Shown piece by piece: positions 41,820-51,696 of a DNA stretch of 64,000 bases (the first letter of the stretch is position 1; every line of letters begins with the position of its first letter). The translations under genes and the position numbers were made by a program. This stretch comes from Pseudobutyrivibrio ruminis AD2017 (lineage in GTDB: Bacteria > Bacillota > Clostridia > Lachnospirales > Lachnospiraceae): assembly GCF_000424305.1 (NCBI RefSeq), contig NZ_AUJQ01000005.1, positions 124,001 through 188,000 on the forward strand. The letters run 5' to 3'. The notes beneath the pieces are model-generated. The model had not been told where the DNA came from. It ran no database searches and saw nothing but the letters and a program-made list of their open reading frames with translations.

Positions 41820-41845
41820 TAAATATTTGCCTTTATTTACGATAT
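41820..41845 (+). promoter_or_regulatory. Sigma-28 (SigD/FliA)-like promoter
   Basis: TAAA (41820-41823), 15-bp spacer, ACGATAT (41839-41845). This matches the motility sigma factor consensus TAAA-N15-CCGATAT at all but one position. It lies 31 bp before ATG 41877. Confidence 0.65.
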
Positions 41846-41876
41846 AAATAATGAAGGTAAATATGGAGAGAGTTTT

Positions 41877-42275
41877 ATGAATATATCAGGTATTCGCCCA
41901 TCGACGGGGTTTTATGATCAAAATTTTACAAGAATTAACAGTGATTTCGGTTTGAATGTTAAGGGAACAGCAGGAATTGGGGATTCAGTAACAGAGGATA
42001 AGATATACACTGTTGATATTTCTGAAGACGCTATACAACAAGAGGCAAGAAAGGACCAGACCTTTGGTTCTTACGATTATGCCAGTCAATACAAGCCTGA
42101 AGAACATCAGCTAAAAGGAGTCGATAGTGACATTAGTAAGTTAGATGTTGAAAAGGCTATTAATGATATGAAAAAGGATACTGCTATCCATCGTTATCAG
42201 TACTTTGTGCACAACAAGAATTCAGTAGATGGATCTTTTGGAACAACAAGAGGTACTGAGGATTTTTCATTATAA
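41877..42275 (+). CDS. Hypothetical protein, possibly motility-linked
   Basis: A 132-residue polar protein: MNISGIRPSTGFYDQNFTRI, then a predicted disordered middle and DVEKAINDMKKDTAIHRYQYFVHNKNSVDG as a helix. The form resembles the short flagellar-hook or secreted proteins with an ISGI(R/G) start seen in Lachnospiraceae, and the upstream promoter looks like a sigma-28 site. Neither link is proven. GGAGAGAG lies 6 nt before the ATG. A terminator follows. Confidence 0.6.
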   Translation: MNISGIRPSTGFYDQNFTRINSDFGLNVKGTAGIGDSVTEDKIYTVDISEDAIQQEARKDQTFGSYDYASQYKPEEHQLKGVDSDISKLDVEKAINDMKKDTAIHRYQYFVHNKNSVDGSFGTTRGTEDFSL

Positions 42276-42292
42276 ATTTTTAAAAGTATACT

Positions 42293-42323
42293 AAGCCTGG
42301 GTCACTTGACCTGGGCTTTTTGT
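42293..42323 (+). terminator. Intrinsic terminator
   Basis: AAGCCTGGGTC (42293-42303) pairs with GACCTGGGCTT (42308-42318), two wobble pairs, followed by TTTTG. Confidence 0.75.
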
Positions 42324-42369
42324 GGGGGCGTGGTTTTCATGCTCCTATTTTTGTGATAAAATCGACTCT

Positions 42370-42909
42370 ATGAGTAAAAGAAATTTATATCCAACAGATT
42401 ATGTAGATAGTACATATGCTATCGATTTTAAAAAATTATATGAGCAGGGCTACAGAGGAGTAATCTTTGATGTGGATAACACGCTTGTACCACATAATGC
42501 TCCTGCGGATGACAGAGCAAAGGCTCTTTTTAAGGAGTTACACGAAATAGGCTTTCAGGCCCTTCTTTTGTCTAACAACAAGGAGCCTCGTGTTAAGACA
42601 TTTAAGGAGGCTGTTGAGTACTGTACTTATATTTATAAGGCAGGAAAACCAGGTGTAGCTGGCTACAAAAAGGCTATGGCACAGATGGGTACAGACGAAA
42701 CAAACACCATCTTTGTAGGTGACCAGATTCTTACAGATGTATGGGGCGCAAACCGTGCCGGAATCCGTTCAGTAATGGTAAAGCCAGTTAAAAAGTGGCA
42801 CGAGGAAATCCAAATCATCATAAAGAGATTCATAGAAGCCTTTATTTTACTTGGCTACAAGGTATATAAGACTTACGGAAAGGACATTAATAAGGTACCT
42901 CTTAAATAG
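42370..42909 (+). CDS. yqeG: YqeG family HAD IIIA-type phosphatase
   Basis: A 179-residue HAD phosphatase. GVIFDVDNTLVPHNAPADD is motif I (DxDNT), LLLSNNKEPRV motif II, and IFVGDQILTDVWGANRAGIRSVMV motif III/IV. LYPTDYVDSTYAIDFKKLYEQG is the typical N-terminal lead. YqeG proteins likely dephosphorylate a phosphatidylglycerol-phosphate or similar substrate. ATG 42370 is chosen; no clear ribosome site is visible upstream, which is unusual here. It is 17 bp before rpiB. Confidence 0.88.
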   Translation: MSKRNLYPTDYVDSTYAIDFKKLYEQGYRGVIFDVDNTLVPHNAPADDRAKALFKELHEIGFQALLLSNNKEPRVKTFKEAVEYCTYIYKAGKPGVAGYKKAMAQMGTDETNTIFVGDQILTDVWGANRAGIRSVMVKPVKKWHEEIQIIIKRFIEAFILLGYKVYKTYGKDINKVPLK

Positions 42910-42926
42910 AGGGGAAGGAGATAAAA

Positions 42927-43373
42927 ATGAAGATTGTAATTGCAAATGACCATGCAGCAACAGATTTAAAATTCGAAATTAAGGAGTATATCGAAAGCCT
43001 TGGACATGAGGTAATCAACATCGGTACAGATTCACATGAAAGCTGTCATTACCCTGAATATGGTAAGAAGGCAGCAGATATGGTTGCTTCTGGTGAAGTA
43101 GATTGTGGTGTACTTATTTGTGGAACAGGCGTAGGTATTTCGCTTGCAGCAAACAAGGTAAAGGGAATCAGATGTGGAGTTTGCTCTGATACAGCAACAG
43201 CTCGTCTTATCAAGCAGCACAATAATGCTAACATGATTGCATTTGGAGCAAGAATTGTTGGTTCGGAACTGGCAAAGGATATCGTGAAATCCTTCTTAGA
43301 AGCTGAGTTTGAGGGTGGCGGAAGACATCAGCAGAGAATTGATATGATTTCAGCTATTGAAAATGGAGATTAA
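42927..43373 (+). CDS. rpiB: Ribose-5-phosphate isomerase B
   Basis: A 148-residue RpiB/LacAB isomerase converting ribose 5-phosphate and ribulose 5-phosphate. MKIVIANDHAATDLKFEIKE opens the fold, VDCGVLICGTGVGISLAANK holds the catalytic Cys (C65-like) and phosphate-binding loop, GIRCGVCSDTATARLIKQHN carries base residues, and ANMIAFGARIVG the R ligand. AAGGAG precedes the ATG. The tig promoter is embedded in its last codons. Confidence 0.95.
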   Translation: MKIVIANDHAATDLKFEIKEYIESLGHEVINIGTDSHESCHYPEYGKKAADMVASGEVDCGVLICGTGVGISLAANKVKGIRCGVCSDTATARLIKQHNNANMIAFGARIVGSELAKDIVKSFLEAEFEGGGRHQQRIDMISAIENGD

Positions 43374-43385
43374 GTCTGATATAAT
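43357..43385 (+). promoter_or_regulatory. SigA promoter for tig
   Basis: TTGAAA (43357-43362), 17-bp spacer, TATAAT (43380-43385). It overlaps the end of rpiB and gives a ~72-nt leader to trigger factor. Confidence 0.8.
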
Positions 43386-43463
43386 TTGTCAGTCTGCGAA
43401 GTATTCGTACATAAAAGACTTTTTAGTCTACCTATATATATTTTAGAGGAGGATTATTAGTAA

Positions 43464-44858
43464 ATGAACGTACAGGTAGAAAATCTTGAGAAGAACATGG
43501 CAAAGCTTACAATCACAGTTGATGCAGCTGAGCTAGAAAAGGCTATTACAAAGGCTTATAACAAGCAGAAGAACAGCATTTCTGTTCCTGGTTTTAGAAA
43601 GGGTAAGGTTCCTCAGCACATGATCGAGAAGATGTATGGAGCAGAGATTTTCTATGAGGACGCTGCTAATATCATCATGCAGGATACTTATCCAGCAGCT
43701 TATGATGAGTCTAAGCTTGATATCGTATCACAGCCTAAGATTGACATCACACAGCTTGAAAAGGGTAAGGATTTCATCTACACAGCAGAAGTTGCTGTTA
43801 AGCCAGAAGTTAAGCTTGGTAAGTACAAGGGCGTATCTGTAACAAAGGTTGATTCAAAGGTTACAGCTACAGAAGTTAACAACACAATCAAGGCTGAGCT
43901 TGAAAGAAACGCTCGCATGGTTGCAAAGACAGGTAAGGCATCTAAGGGTGATACAGCTACTATCGATTTCGAAGGCTTCATTGACGGTGTTGCATTCGAA
44001 GGTGGTAAGGGAGAGAACTATGATCTTGAACTTGGTTCAGGTTCATTCATTCCTGGTTTCGAAGATCAGCTTATCGGTCACAAGGCTGGTGAGGATGTTG
44101 AAGTTGAAGTTACATTCCCAGAGAACTATCAGGCAGAAGATCTTGCTGGTAAGCCAGCTGTATTCAAGTGCCACATCCACGAAGTAAAGGGTAAGGATGT
44201 TCCAAAGCTTGATGAGGAATATGTATCAGATCATACAGAGTTCGAAACAGTAGAAGAATACAAGGCTTCTGTTAAGGAACGTCTTGAGAACAATAAGAAG
44301 GCTGAAGGCCGTCGTGCACAGGAAGACGAAGCAATCGCTAAGATCGTTGAGGATTCAGAGATGGAAATCCCAGACGCTATGCTTGATTACCAGGTAGAGA
44401 ACATGATCAACGATTTCGCTAACAACATGGCACAGCAGGGTCTTTCACTTCAGCAGTACATGCAGTTTACAGGCATGACAATGGATGCATTCCGTGATCA
44501 GGTTCGTCCAGATGCTCTTAACCGTACACAGTCTTCACTTGTACTTGAAGCTATTGCAAAGGCTGAGAAGATCGAAGCAACTGACGCTGATGTTGATGCT
44601 AAGCTTGAAGAGCTTTCTAAGCAGTACGGCATGGAACTTGAGCAAATCAAGAATCTTGTTGGCGAGAACGAGAAGGAGTCTATGAAGAAGGATATCGCTA
44701 TCGAAAAGGCTATCCAGCTTATCATGGATAACGTTAAGGAAACAGCTAAGAAGAAGGCTACAAAGAAGGCTGAAGATGCAGAAGGCGCTGAAGCTGAAGA
44801 AAAGCCAGCTAAGAAGACTACAAAGAAGACAACAAAGAAAGCTTCTACAGAAGAGTAA
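43464..44858 (+). CDS. tig: Trigger factor
   Basis: A 464-residue ribosome-associated chaperone. ISVPGFRKGKVPQHMIEKMYG is the ribosome-binding loop, residues about 155-240 the FKBP-type isomerase (DTATIDFEGFIDGVAFEGGK then ENYDLELGSGSFIPGFEDQL), and the rest an all-helical arm domain (LEELSKQYGMELEQIKNLVG). The tail is Lys/Thr/Ala rich (KKTTKKTTKKA), longer than usual. GAGGAGG precedes the ATG region. It leads a tig-clpP-clpX-ysxC group, the usual Firmicutes order. Confidence 0.97.
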   Translation: MNVQVENLEKNMAKLTITVDAAELEKAITKAYNKQKNSISVPGFRKGKVPQHMIEKMYGAEIFYEDAANIIMQDTYPAAYDESKLDIVSQPKIDITQLEKGKDFIYTAEVAVKPEVKLGKYKGVSVTKVDSKVTATEVNNTIKAELERNARMVAKTGKASKGDTATIDFEGFIDGVAFEGGKGENYDLELGSGSFIPGFEDQLIGHKAGEDVEVEVTFPENYQAEDLAGKPAVFKCHIHEVKGKDVPKLDEEYVSDHTEFETVEEYKASVKERLENNKKAEGRRAQEDEAIAKIVEDSEMEIPDAMLDYQVENMINDFANNMAQQGLSLQQYMQFTGMTMDAFRDQVRPDALNRTQSSLVLEAIAKAEKIEATDADVDAKLEELSKQYGMELEQIKNLVGENEKESMKKDIAIEKAIQLIMDNVKETAKKKATKKAEDAEGAEAEEKPAKKTTKKTTKKASTEE

Positions 44859-45014
44859 TAAGTGTTAAGATTTTATTAACTTTTTGTAAAATCAAAGACA
44901 GAGACTCTCAAAATATATATAATAAATATCGAAGTCACACACTAGCCTGGGCTTATGCTCGGGCTTAGTGTCTATTTAAAACACACTATATTTTTGCTAC
45001 AGGAGGACAAAATA

Positions 45015-45599
45015 ATGGCAACAATTCCTTATGTCATTGAACAGAATTCTCGCGGCGAGCGTTCTTATGATATTTATTCTAGATTATTAAAGGATCGTAT
45101 TATTTTCTTAGGTGAGGAAGTTAACGAAACAACAGCATCTCTTACAGTTGCTCAGCTTCTTTTCCTTGAATCAGAGGATCCAAGCAAGGATATTCACCTT
45201 TACATCAATAGCCCAGGTGGTAGCGTAACAGCTGGTATGGCTATTTATGATACTATGCAGTACATCAAATGTGATGTTTCAACTATTTGTATTGGTATGG
45301 CAGCATCAATGGGTGCATTCCTTCTTGCAGGTGGTCAGAAGGGTAAGAGATTTGCTCTTCCAAACGCAGAGGTTATGATTCACCAGCCACTTGGCGGTGC
45401 TAAGGGACAGGCAACAGAAATCGAAATCGCTGCTAAGAACATCTTAAAGACAAGAGAAAAGTTAAACCGTATGCTTGCTGAAAACACAGGTAAGCCATAC
45501 GAGCAGGTTTGTGCAGATACAGAGCGTGATCATTGGCTTGATGCTAAGGAAGCACTTGATTATGGTCTTATTGATGAAATTATTACAAAGAAAAATTAG
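45015..45599 (+). CDS. clpP: ATP-dependent Clp protease proteolytic subunit
   Basis: A 194-residue ClpP serine peptidase that forms the tetradecameric barrel. The catalytic Ser is in [19 protein letters not shown] (S98), His in [16 protein letters not shown] (H123) and Asp in [34 protein letters not shown] is the N-terminal axial loop. AGGAGG precedes ATG 45015. Upstream is an imperfect hairpin (about 44938-44970, ACACTAGCCTGGGC / GCTCGGGCTTAGTGT) without a T tail. clpX follows after 58 bp. Confidence 0.97.
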   Translation: MATIPYVIEQNSRGERSYDIYSRLLKDRIIFLGEEVNETTASLTVAQLLFLESEDPSKDIHLYINSPGGSVTAGMAIYDTMQYIKCDVSTICIGMAASMGAFLLAGGQKGKRFALPNAEVMIHQPLGGAKGQATEIEIAAKNILKTREKLNRMLAENTGKPYEQVCADTERDHWLDAKEALDYGLIDEIITKKN

Positions 45600-45657
45600 T
45601 TAATATCCGATATATACTTTATAGGGGACTATTAATTAGAGAGTTTATGAGGTAATT

Positions 45658-46941
45658 ATGGCAAGAAACGATGATAAAATTCGTTGCTCTTTCTGCGGAA
45701 AGACACAAAATCAGGTTCGCAAGCTTATCGCAGGCCCTAACGGGGCATTCATCTGTGATGAGTGTGTTGATATCTGCCAGGAAATAATTGTTGAGGAGCT
45801 AGAGGATTTTGGCCCACAGGAGGATTCAGATTCAATCGAAATCAACCTACAGAAGCCAGAGGATATGAAAGCATTCCTTGACGAATATGTTATCGGACAG
45901 GATGAAGCAAAGAAGGTTTTGTCAGTAGCTGTATACAATCACTACAAGCGTATCATGGCAAACCCAGATGATATTGATGTTGAGCTTCAGAAGAGTAACG
46001 TTCTTATGCTTGGCCCAACAGGTTCAGGTAAGACACTCCTTGCACAGACACTTGCTAGAGTGCTTGGTGTTCCATTTGCAATCGCAGATGCAACAACACT
46101 TACTGAGGCAGGATATGTTGGTGAGGACGTTGAAAACATCTTACTTAAGCTTATTCAGGCAGCAGATTTTGATATCAAGAAGGCAGAAATCGGAATTATC
46201 TATATTGATGAGATAGATAAAATTACAAAGAAGTCAGAAAATGTTTCAATCACTCGTGATGTTTCTGGTGAGGGTGTTCAGCAGGCACTTCTTAAGATTA
46301 TAGAAGGAACTGTAGCTAATGTTCCACCACAGGGCGGACGTAAGCATCCACAGCAGGAAACAATTGCAATCGATACAAAGAACATCTTATTTATCTGTGG
46401 CGGCGCATTTGAAGGATTAGACAAAATCATTTCTCAGCGTACAGATGTTAGCCAAATCGGTTTTGGCGCTGATATTAAGGATAAGAACAAGCAGAAGGTA
46501 GATGATTTACTTCAGCAGGTTCTTCCTCAGGATTTCATCAAATTTGGTCTTATTCCAGAATTTATTGGCCGTGTGCCTATCAATGTATCTCTTAAAGAGC
46601 TTACAGAAGATGATATGATTAGAATCCTTAGAGAGCCTAAGAATTCACTTACAAAGCAGTACGAAGCTCTCTTTAAGATGGATGGCGTTAAGCTTCATTT
46701 CGATGACGATGCACTTCGTGAAATCGCTAAGAAGTCAATCGAAAGAAAGACAGGTGCTCGTGGTCTTCGTGCAATCGTAGAGAACGTTATGATGGATTAC
46801 ATGTATCATGTACCATCAGACGAATCAATTACAGAGATTACAGTTACTAAGGAAATGGTTGATGACAACTTGCTTCTTATTGACAAGGAAGACGAAGGCA
46901 GCGTTGTCTCAATCGAAGACAAGAAGGAAAAGAGTGCGTAA
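45658..46941 (+). CDS. clpX: ATP-dependent Clp protease ATP-binding subunit ClpX
   Basis: A 427-residue AAA+ unfoldase. The N-terminal zinc domain has [21 protein letters not shown] and CDECVDIC; Walker A is [17 protein letters not shown]; Walker [13 protein letters not shown]; pore loop [19 protein letters not shown] loop [10 protein letters not shown] for docking ClpP; and arginine finger PEFIGRVPI. ClpX feeds substrates to ClpP. The ATG of ysxC overlaps its stop (position 46941). In many clostridia one or two lon genes follow clpX; none is here. Confidence 0.97.
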   Translation: MARNDDKIRCSFCGKTQNQVRKLIAGPNGAFICDECVDICQEIIVEELEDFGPQEDSDSIEINLQKPEDMKAFLDEYVIGQDEAKKVLSVAVYNHYKRIMANPDDIDVELQKSNVLMLGPTGSGKTLLAQTLARVLGVPFAIADATTLTEAGYVGEDVENILLKLIQAADFDIKKAEIGIIYIDEIDKITKKSENVSITRDVSGEGVQQALLKIIEGTVANVPPQGGRKHPQQETIAIDTKNILFICGGAFEGLDKIISQRTDVSQIGFGADIKDKNKQKVDDLLQQVLPQDFIKFGLIPEFIGRVPINVSLKELTEDDMIRILREPKNSLTKQYEALFKMDGVKLHFDDDALREIAKKSIERKTGARGLRAIVENVMMDYMYHVPSDESITEITVTKEMVDDNLLLIDKEDEGSVVSIEDKKEKSA

Positions 46942-47561
46942 TGGTTATCAGATCATGTAATCTTGAAACAGTATGTGGTCCTACATCAGATTTGCCTAAG
47001 AACGACCTTCCAGAGGTTGCTTTCGCAGGCAAATCTAACGTAGGTAAATCATCACTTATAAATGCGGTTATGAACCGCAAAGCTCTTGCAAGAGTATCAG
47101 CACAGCCGGGTAAGACTCAGACAATAAATTTCTACAATATTAACGATGAAATTTATGTAGTAGATTTGCCGGGCTATGGTTTTGCAAAGGCTTCTGAAAA
47201 GGAACGAGAAAGATGGGGGAAAATGATTGAAACATATCTGAACACATCAGATATGATTCGTGCAGTTTTCCTACTTGTTGATATAAGACATGCTCCATCT
47301 GCTAATGATAAACAGATGTATGAATGGATGGATTATGTTGGATACGACCCAATCGTTATTGCTACTAAGGCTGACAAAATTAAGCGTAGCCAGCTTGATA
47401 AGCAAATCAAAATTTTACGTGAGGGCTTAGGTGCCAGCAAGGAAACTATTATTGTTCCATTTTCGTCGCAGACTAAGCAGGGGCTCGACACAATCCAGGA
47501 TTTTTTGGATCAGGTAATCGAAAACGAAGCTAGTCTGACAGACGTAGAGGACTTAGATTAA
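46941..47561 (+). CDS. ysxC: Ribosome biogenesis GTP-binding protein YsxC/YihA
   Basis: A 206-residue EngB GTPase for 50S subunit maturation. G1 is EVAFAGKSNVGKSSLINAVM, switch I KTQTINFYNINDE, G3 VDLPGYGFAKAS, G4 VIATKADKIKRSQ and G5 PFSSQTKQG. Length and order match the family. It shares one base with clpX and one with the next zinc-binding-protein gene (ATGA overlap at 47561), so the core clp operon runs directly into the metal importer. Confidence 0.96.
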   Translation: MVIRSCNLETVCGPTSDLPKNDLPEVAFAGKSNVGKSSLINAVMNRKALARVSAQPGKTQTINFYNINDEIYVVDLPGYGFAKASEKERERWGKMIETYLNTSDMIRAVFLLVDIRHAPSANDKQMYEWMDYVGYDPIVIATKADKIKRSQLDKQIKILREGLGASKETIIVPFSSQTKQGLDTIQDFLDQVIENEASLTDVEDLD

Positions 47562-48535
47562 TGAAAAATAAATTTTTATTTGTGCTGCTATTGCTTATAT
47601 CAATTAGTGTTGTTAGCTTTTGCAGCACATTTTTTTATGTTAAATATAATAAAGAGGAAGTGGCAGAGGCGAATATGCTTGTTTTGACAAGCTGTAATCC
47701 GGTTTATCTTGCTACTGTTAATGTGGTAGGGGATATTGACGGAATAACTGTGGAAAACTTATCCCAGCCAACCACTGGATGTTTACATGACTACACACTT
47801 ACAACAGAGGATATGAAGAATCTGGCCTCTGCTGATGTTTTAGTTGTAAATGGTGGTGGAATGGAAGGATATCTTGAGGATGTTATTGCAGCGTATCCAA
47901 ATCTTACCATCATAGATACCTTCGAAGCTGTAGAGGATACATATCCTATTATTGCTGAAGAAGAACATGAAGATGAACACGAAGAAGAGCATGTTCATGG
48001 TGAAGAGGAAGAAGAGCATCATCATCACGGCGAATTCAACAGCCACATTTGGATGAGCGAAGATATTTATTCAGGTCAGATAATAGCTATTGCTGAAGGA
48101 CTTGCAGGTATCGATGAAGGTCATGCTAAAGAATTCAAAGCTAATGCAAATAACTTTAATGATATTATGAAATCTCATATCGATAAGAGTGGACTTGATG
48201 AGATATTAGCTGGCGAGAATGTTGCAATTCTTCATGAGGCTTTCGCTTACACAGCACAGTCATTAGGAGCAAATGTTGTTGCTACTATGGATTTGGACGA
48301 AGAGCGTCAGGTTAGTGCTGGAGAGGTTAGCAGCTTTATTGATACAATTAACAAAAACAATGTAAAGGTTGTTTTTGCTGAATATGATTATGGCCATGCT
48401 ATGGGTAAGCTTATTGAAGAACAGACCGATGCTAAGGTAGTATATCTAGAGACATTGGTTCATGGCACTTATGATGAGGACGATTATATCACGGTGCTTA
48501 GTAAAAACTATGCTTTAATTCAGAATAGTTTATAA
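47561..48535 (+). CDS. znuA: Zinc ABC transporter substrate-binding protein
   Basis: A 324-residue cluster A-I metal-binding protein. One N-terminal helix (LFVLLLLISISVVSFCS) exports it; a Cys in SFCS is a possible lipidation site. TTGCLHDYTLTTEDMKNLASADVLVVNGGGMEGYLE holds the first His ligand, an acid and His rich loop (residues about 131-157, HEDEHEEEHVHGEEEEEHHH) is typical of ZnuA, and NSHIWMSED and AILHEAFAY give other ligands. It overlaps ysxC by one base and precedes ATPase and permease genes. Confidence 0.93.
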   Translation: MKNKFLFVLLLLISISVVSFCSTFFYVKYNKEEVAEANMLVLTSCNPVYLATVNVVGDIDGITVENLSQPTTGCLHDYTLTTEDMKNLASADVLVVNGGGMEGYLEDVIAAYPNLTIIDTFEAVEDTYPIIAEEEHEDEHEEEHVHGEEEEEHHHHGEFNSHIWMSEDIYSGQIIAIAEGLAGIDEGHAKEFKANANNFNDIMKSHIDKSGLDEILAGENVAILHEAFAYTAQSLGANVVATMDLDEERQVSAGEVSSFIDTINKNNVKVVFAEYDYGHAMGKLIEEQTDAKVVYLETLVHGTYDEDDYITVLSKNYALIQNSL

Positions 48536-48566
48536 GTAACACAAGCAAAGTAGGGAAAGACAAAAC

Positions 48567-49328
48567 ATGAAAAAAATAATTCCATGTGGATTCCACTGTA
48601 TAAAAATTAAAGACTTGGGTGTCAGCTTCGGTGACCAGCAGGTATTAGAGAATATTAATCTGCACATTCACTGTGGACAGATTTCTGCTGTTATTGGTCG
48701 AAATGGAGCAGGCAAATCTACTTTTGTAAGAGCTATCCTTGATGAAGTTCCTCATACAGGAGAGATTTTGTTTAAAAACAAGATGGACAATACCATCCAG
48801 GGATTGCGTATAGGATATGTTCCACAGACAGTTAACATAGATAGAACAACACCACTTTCTGTATACGACATGTTCCAAAGCTTCACTGGCAAATTACCAA
48901 TTCTTGTTAAAACTAAAAAAGAGCATGACCATGTAAAGGAAGCTTTAGCAGAGTTTGATGTTGAACATCTTATTGACCAGCCAGTTGGAACACTTTCAGG
49001 TGGTCAGCTCCAGAGGGTACTTCTTGCTATGGCTGTTCATGACACACCAAACCTGTTGCTTTTGGATGAGCCAGTTTCTGGAATTGATAAAAACGGTATG
49101 GATGCCTTCTATGAGAAGATGCAATATCTTAAGGAGACACACGACCTTGCAATCATCCTGGTAAGTCACGATTTGGATTACGTATATAAATATGCAGACA
49201 ATGTTATTCTTATAGACAAAACTGTTACAGCAGCTGGAAAGCCAAAGCATGTATTTGAATCAGATGCATTCAAGAATGTCTTTGGAAAGGGCGCTACAGG
49301 TGAAGTGGAGGTGAATGCAAATGTTTAA
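48567..49328 (+). CDS. znuC: Zinc ABC transporter ATP-binding protein
   Basis: A 253-residue ABC ATPase. Walker A is AVIGRNGAGKSTFVRAIL, Q-loop RIGYVPQTVN, signature LSGGQLQRVLLAMAVHD, Walker B LLLLDEPVSGIDKNGMD and H-loop IILVSHDLDYVYKYA. The N-terminus HCIKIKDLGVSFGDQQVLENI is the usual metal-importer start, with an extra MKKIIPCGF lead. It couples ATP hydrolysis to zinc or manganese import. The next gene's start overlaps its 3' end by 8 bp. Confidence 0.94.
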   Translation: MKKIIPCGFHCIKIKDLGVSFGDQQVLENINLHIHCGQISAVIGRNGAGKSTFVRAILDEVPHTGEILFKNKMDNTIQGLRIGYVPQTVNIDRTTPLSVYDMFQSFTGKLPILVKTKKEHDHVKEALAEFDVEHLIDQPVGTLSGGQLQRVLLAMAVHDTPNLLLLDEPVSGIDKNGMDAFYEKMQYLKETHDLAIILVSHDLDYVYKYADNVILIDKTVTAAGKPKHVFESDAFKNVFGKGATGEVEVNANV

Positions 49329-50124
49329 TGAAATGTTTTCTTACGCCTTCATGGTAAGAGCTACCATTGCAATCTTACTTATTTCACCTTTGTTTGGAAT
49401 GGTCGGTACAATGATTGTCCAAAAAAGGATGGCTTATTTTAGTGATGCTTTAGGACATTCTGCCCTTACAGGTATTGCGGCAGGTGTTATTATGGGCATT
49501 GGCAACACTACAGTTTCCATGATAATCTTTGGTATATGCTTTGCCCTACTTCTAAATTATATCAGCCGAAAGGGCCTTAGCTCTTCAGATACACTGATTT
49601 CTGTTTTTGCCAGCTGCGCAACAGCACTTGGTTTGGCAATCTTATCTAGAGGTGGCAGCTTTGCTAATTATTCTGCCATATTAGTAGGAGATATTTTATC
49701 TATTACTTTCACAGAAATCATAGAGCTTATAGTTTTGTTTGGAATAATCCTGGTGTTCTGGTGCTTCAGCATTAACAGACTTACAGCTATCAGCATCCAT
49801 GCTACATTGGCTAAAAGCCGAAGCATTTCAGTTAGAATTATGGAAGATGCATTTGCAGTGCTTATTGCGTTGCTTGTTATGCTTTCTATTAAATGGGTTG
49901 GTATCCTTTTGATAAATGCATTGCTTATTCTTCCAGCGGCCAGCAGTCGTAACATATCCGATAATTTTAGAGAATATACTTATTTCTCAATAATATTTAG
50001 TATTTTCTCTGGAATAGTAGGCTTGTTTGTGTCATATTTCACTGATATGGCAACAGGCCCAATGATTGTAATAATAGCTAGTGTGATCTATTTTGCCACA
50101 TATATTTATGGAAAAGATAGATAA
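49321..50124 (+). CDS. znuB: Zinc ABC transporter permease
   Basis: A 267-residue ABC-3 family permease with eight membrane helices, such as FMVRATIAILLISPLFGMVGTMIV and VGILLINALLILPAASSR. LGHSALTGIAAGVIMGI and the final FATYIYGKDR fit ZnuB. The ATG at 49321 is chosen because GGAGG (49307-49311) is 9 nt before it; ATG 49315 is only 3 nt away from the site. It completes the znuACB importer, cotranscribed with ysxC. Confidence 0.93.
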   Translation: MFNEMFSYAFMVRATIAILLISPLFGMVGTMIVQKRMAYFSDALGHSALTGIAAGVIMGIGNTTVSMIIFGICFALLLNYISRKGLSSSDTLISVFASCATALGLAILSRGGSFANYSAILVGDILSITFTEIIELIVLFGIILVFWCFSINRLTAISIHATLAKSRSISVRIMEDAFAVLIALLVMLSIKWVGILLINALLILPAASSRNISDNFREYTYFSIIFSIFSGIVGLFVSYFTDMATGPMIVIIASVIYFATYIYGKDR

Positions 50125-50244
50125 AAAAATCTAGACAGAATTTGATTTTGAGTATATAATGGCCTTACTATCAAAGTTAATTCGTTAGTCGATTCGGCTT
50201 TTTATTCCACGAAGTTATTATTAAGAATCATTAAGGAGATTTGA

Positions 50245-51663
50245 ATGAGAGAAAAATATGAGAGCTTGTCAGTAACGATTTTACGCGATTTAGCAAAAGC
50301 TAGGGGCATAAAGGGTACATCTGCAATGAAAAAAGCCGATTTAGTAGAGGCTATGCTTGCTCAGGATGAAATTGATAAGCAAAATAGTGTTGAAAATGAG
50401 GAATCAGCTCCAAAGGTTGTTAAAGAAGAAAAGGTAGAAAAGGCTGAAAAAGCTGAAAAAGCTGTCAGAGCTGAAAGACCACGTAGGGGAGAAAAAACAG
50501 ATCGTGCGGAAATCCCTACAGACATTCCACTTGATAATCTTATGCCTGCAAGTGGTATTTTAGAAGTTATGGGTGATGGATTCGGATTTATCCGTTGCGA
50601 TAACTACATGCCAGGTACTGATGACGTTTATGTTTCTCAGTCTCAGATAAAGAAGTTTAATCTTAAGACAGGTGATATCATTGTTGGAAAGAAGCGTTTC
50701 AATAATCCAACAGATAAATTCGCTGCTCTTATGATTATCGATACAATCAATGGTTACACACCAGAAGCAGCTACAAGAAGACCTAATTTCGAAGATTTAA
50801 CACCAATCTTCCCAAATGAAAGAATCAGATTAGAAAGACAGCGCAGCTCCGTAGCAATGCGTATTGTTGATTTAGTTAGCCCTATCGGTAAGGGACAGCG
50901 TGGTATGATTGTTTCTCAGCCTAAGGCTGGTAAAACAACTCTTTTAAAGGAAGTAGCTACATCAGTTAATTATTCACATCCAGATATGCATCTTATTATT
51001 CTTCTGATTGACGAACGTCCAGAAGAAGTTACAGATATGAAGGATACTATGAGAAACAGCAAGAATGTAGAAGTTATCTATTCTACATTTGATGAGAGTC
51101 CAGAGCATCACAAGCGTGTTTCAGAAATGGTTATCGAGCGCGCAAAGCGTCTTGTAGAGCATGGACAGGATGTTATGATTCTTTTGGATTCAATCACACG
51201 TCTTGCACGTGCATACAACCTTACAGTACAGCCATCTGGTCGTACTCTTTCAGGTGGTTTGGATCCAGCAGCTCTTCACATGCCAAAGAAGTTTTTTGGT
51301 GCAGCTAGAAACATGCGTGAAGGTGGCTCTCTTACAATCCTTGCTACAGCACTTGTAGATACAGGTTCTAAGATGGATGACGTTGTATTCGAGGAATTCA
51401 AGGGAACAGGTAACATGGAACTTATCCTCGATAGAAAGCTTTCAGAAAAGAGAATCTTCCCTGCAATCGATATTACAGGTTCAGGTACTCGTAGAGAAGA
51501 CTTACTTCTTTCAAGAAAAGAGCTTGATGCCATGGAAATCATGCGCAAGGCAATTAATGGCGCAAGAAAAGAGGATGCCGTTGAGACAATCCTTAATATG
51601 TTTGCCCATACAAAGAATAATGATGAATATATCGATATGATTATTCGAAAGAGGGTAATTTAG
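50245..51663 (+). CDS. rho: Transcription termination factor Rho
   Basis: A 472-residue RNA helicase. Residues 1-40 are a Rho_N helical domain ([30 protein letters not shown]), followed by a 50-residue charged insertion (residues about 45-90) and the RNA-binding cold-shock-like domain ([32 protein letters not shown]). Walker A is [17 protein letters not shown] and Walker [16 protein letters not shown], with [10 protein letters not shown] (R-loop). It is a core terminator of untranslated transcripts. AAGGAG precedes the ATG. Confidence 0.97.
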   Translation: MREKYESLSVTILRDLAKARGIKGTSAMKKADLVEAMLAQDEIDKQNSVENEESAPKVVKEEKVEKAEKAEKAVRAERPRRGEKTDRAEIPTDIPLDNLMPASGILEVMGDGFGFIRCDNYMPGTDDVYVSQSQIKKFNLKTGDIIVGKKRFNNPTDKFAALMIIDTINGYTPEAATRRPNFEDLTPIFPNERIRLERQRSSVAMRIVDLVSPIGKGQRGMIVSQPKAGKTTLLKEVATSVNYSHPDMHLIILLIDERPEEVTDMKDTMRNSKNVEVIYSTFDESPEHHKRVSEMVIERAKRLVEHGQDVMILLDSITRLARAYNLTVQPSGRTLSGGLDPAALHMPKKFFGAARNMREGGSLTILATALVDTGSKMDDVVFEEFKGTGNMELILDRKLSEKRIFPAIDITGSGTRREDLLLSRKELDAMEIMRKAINGARKEDAVETILNMFAHTKNNDEYIDMIIRKRVI

Positions 51664-51696
51664 CCCTTACTTAAAGTTTTAAAAGTGAGGAATATC

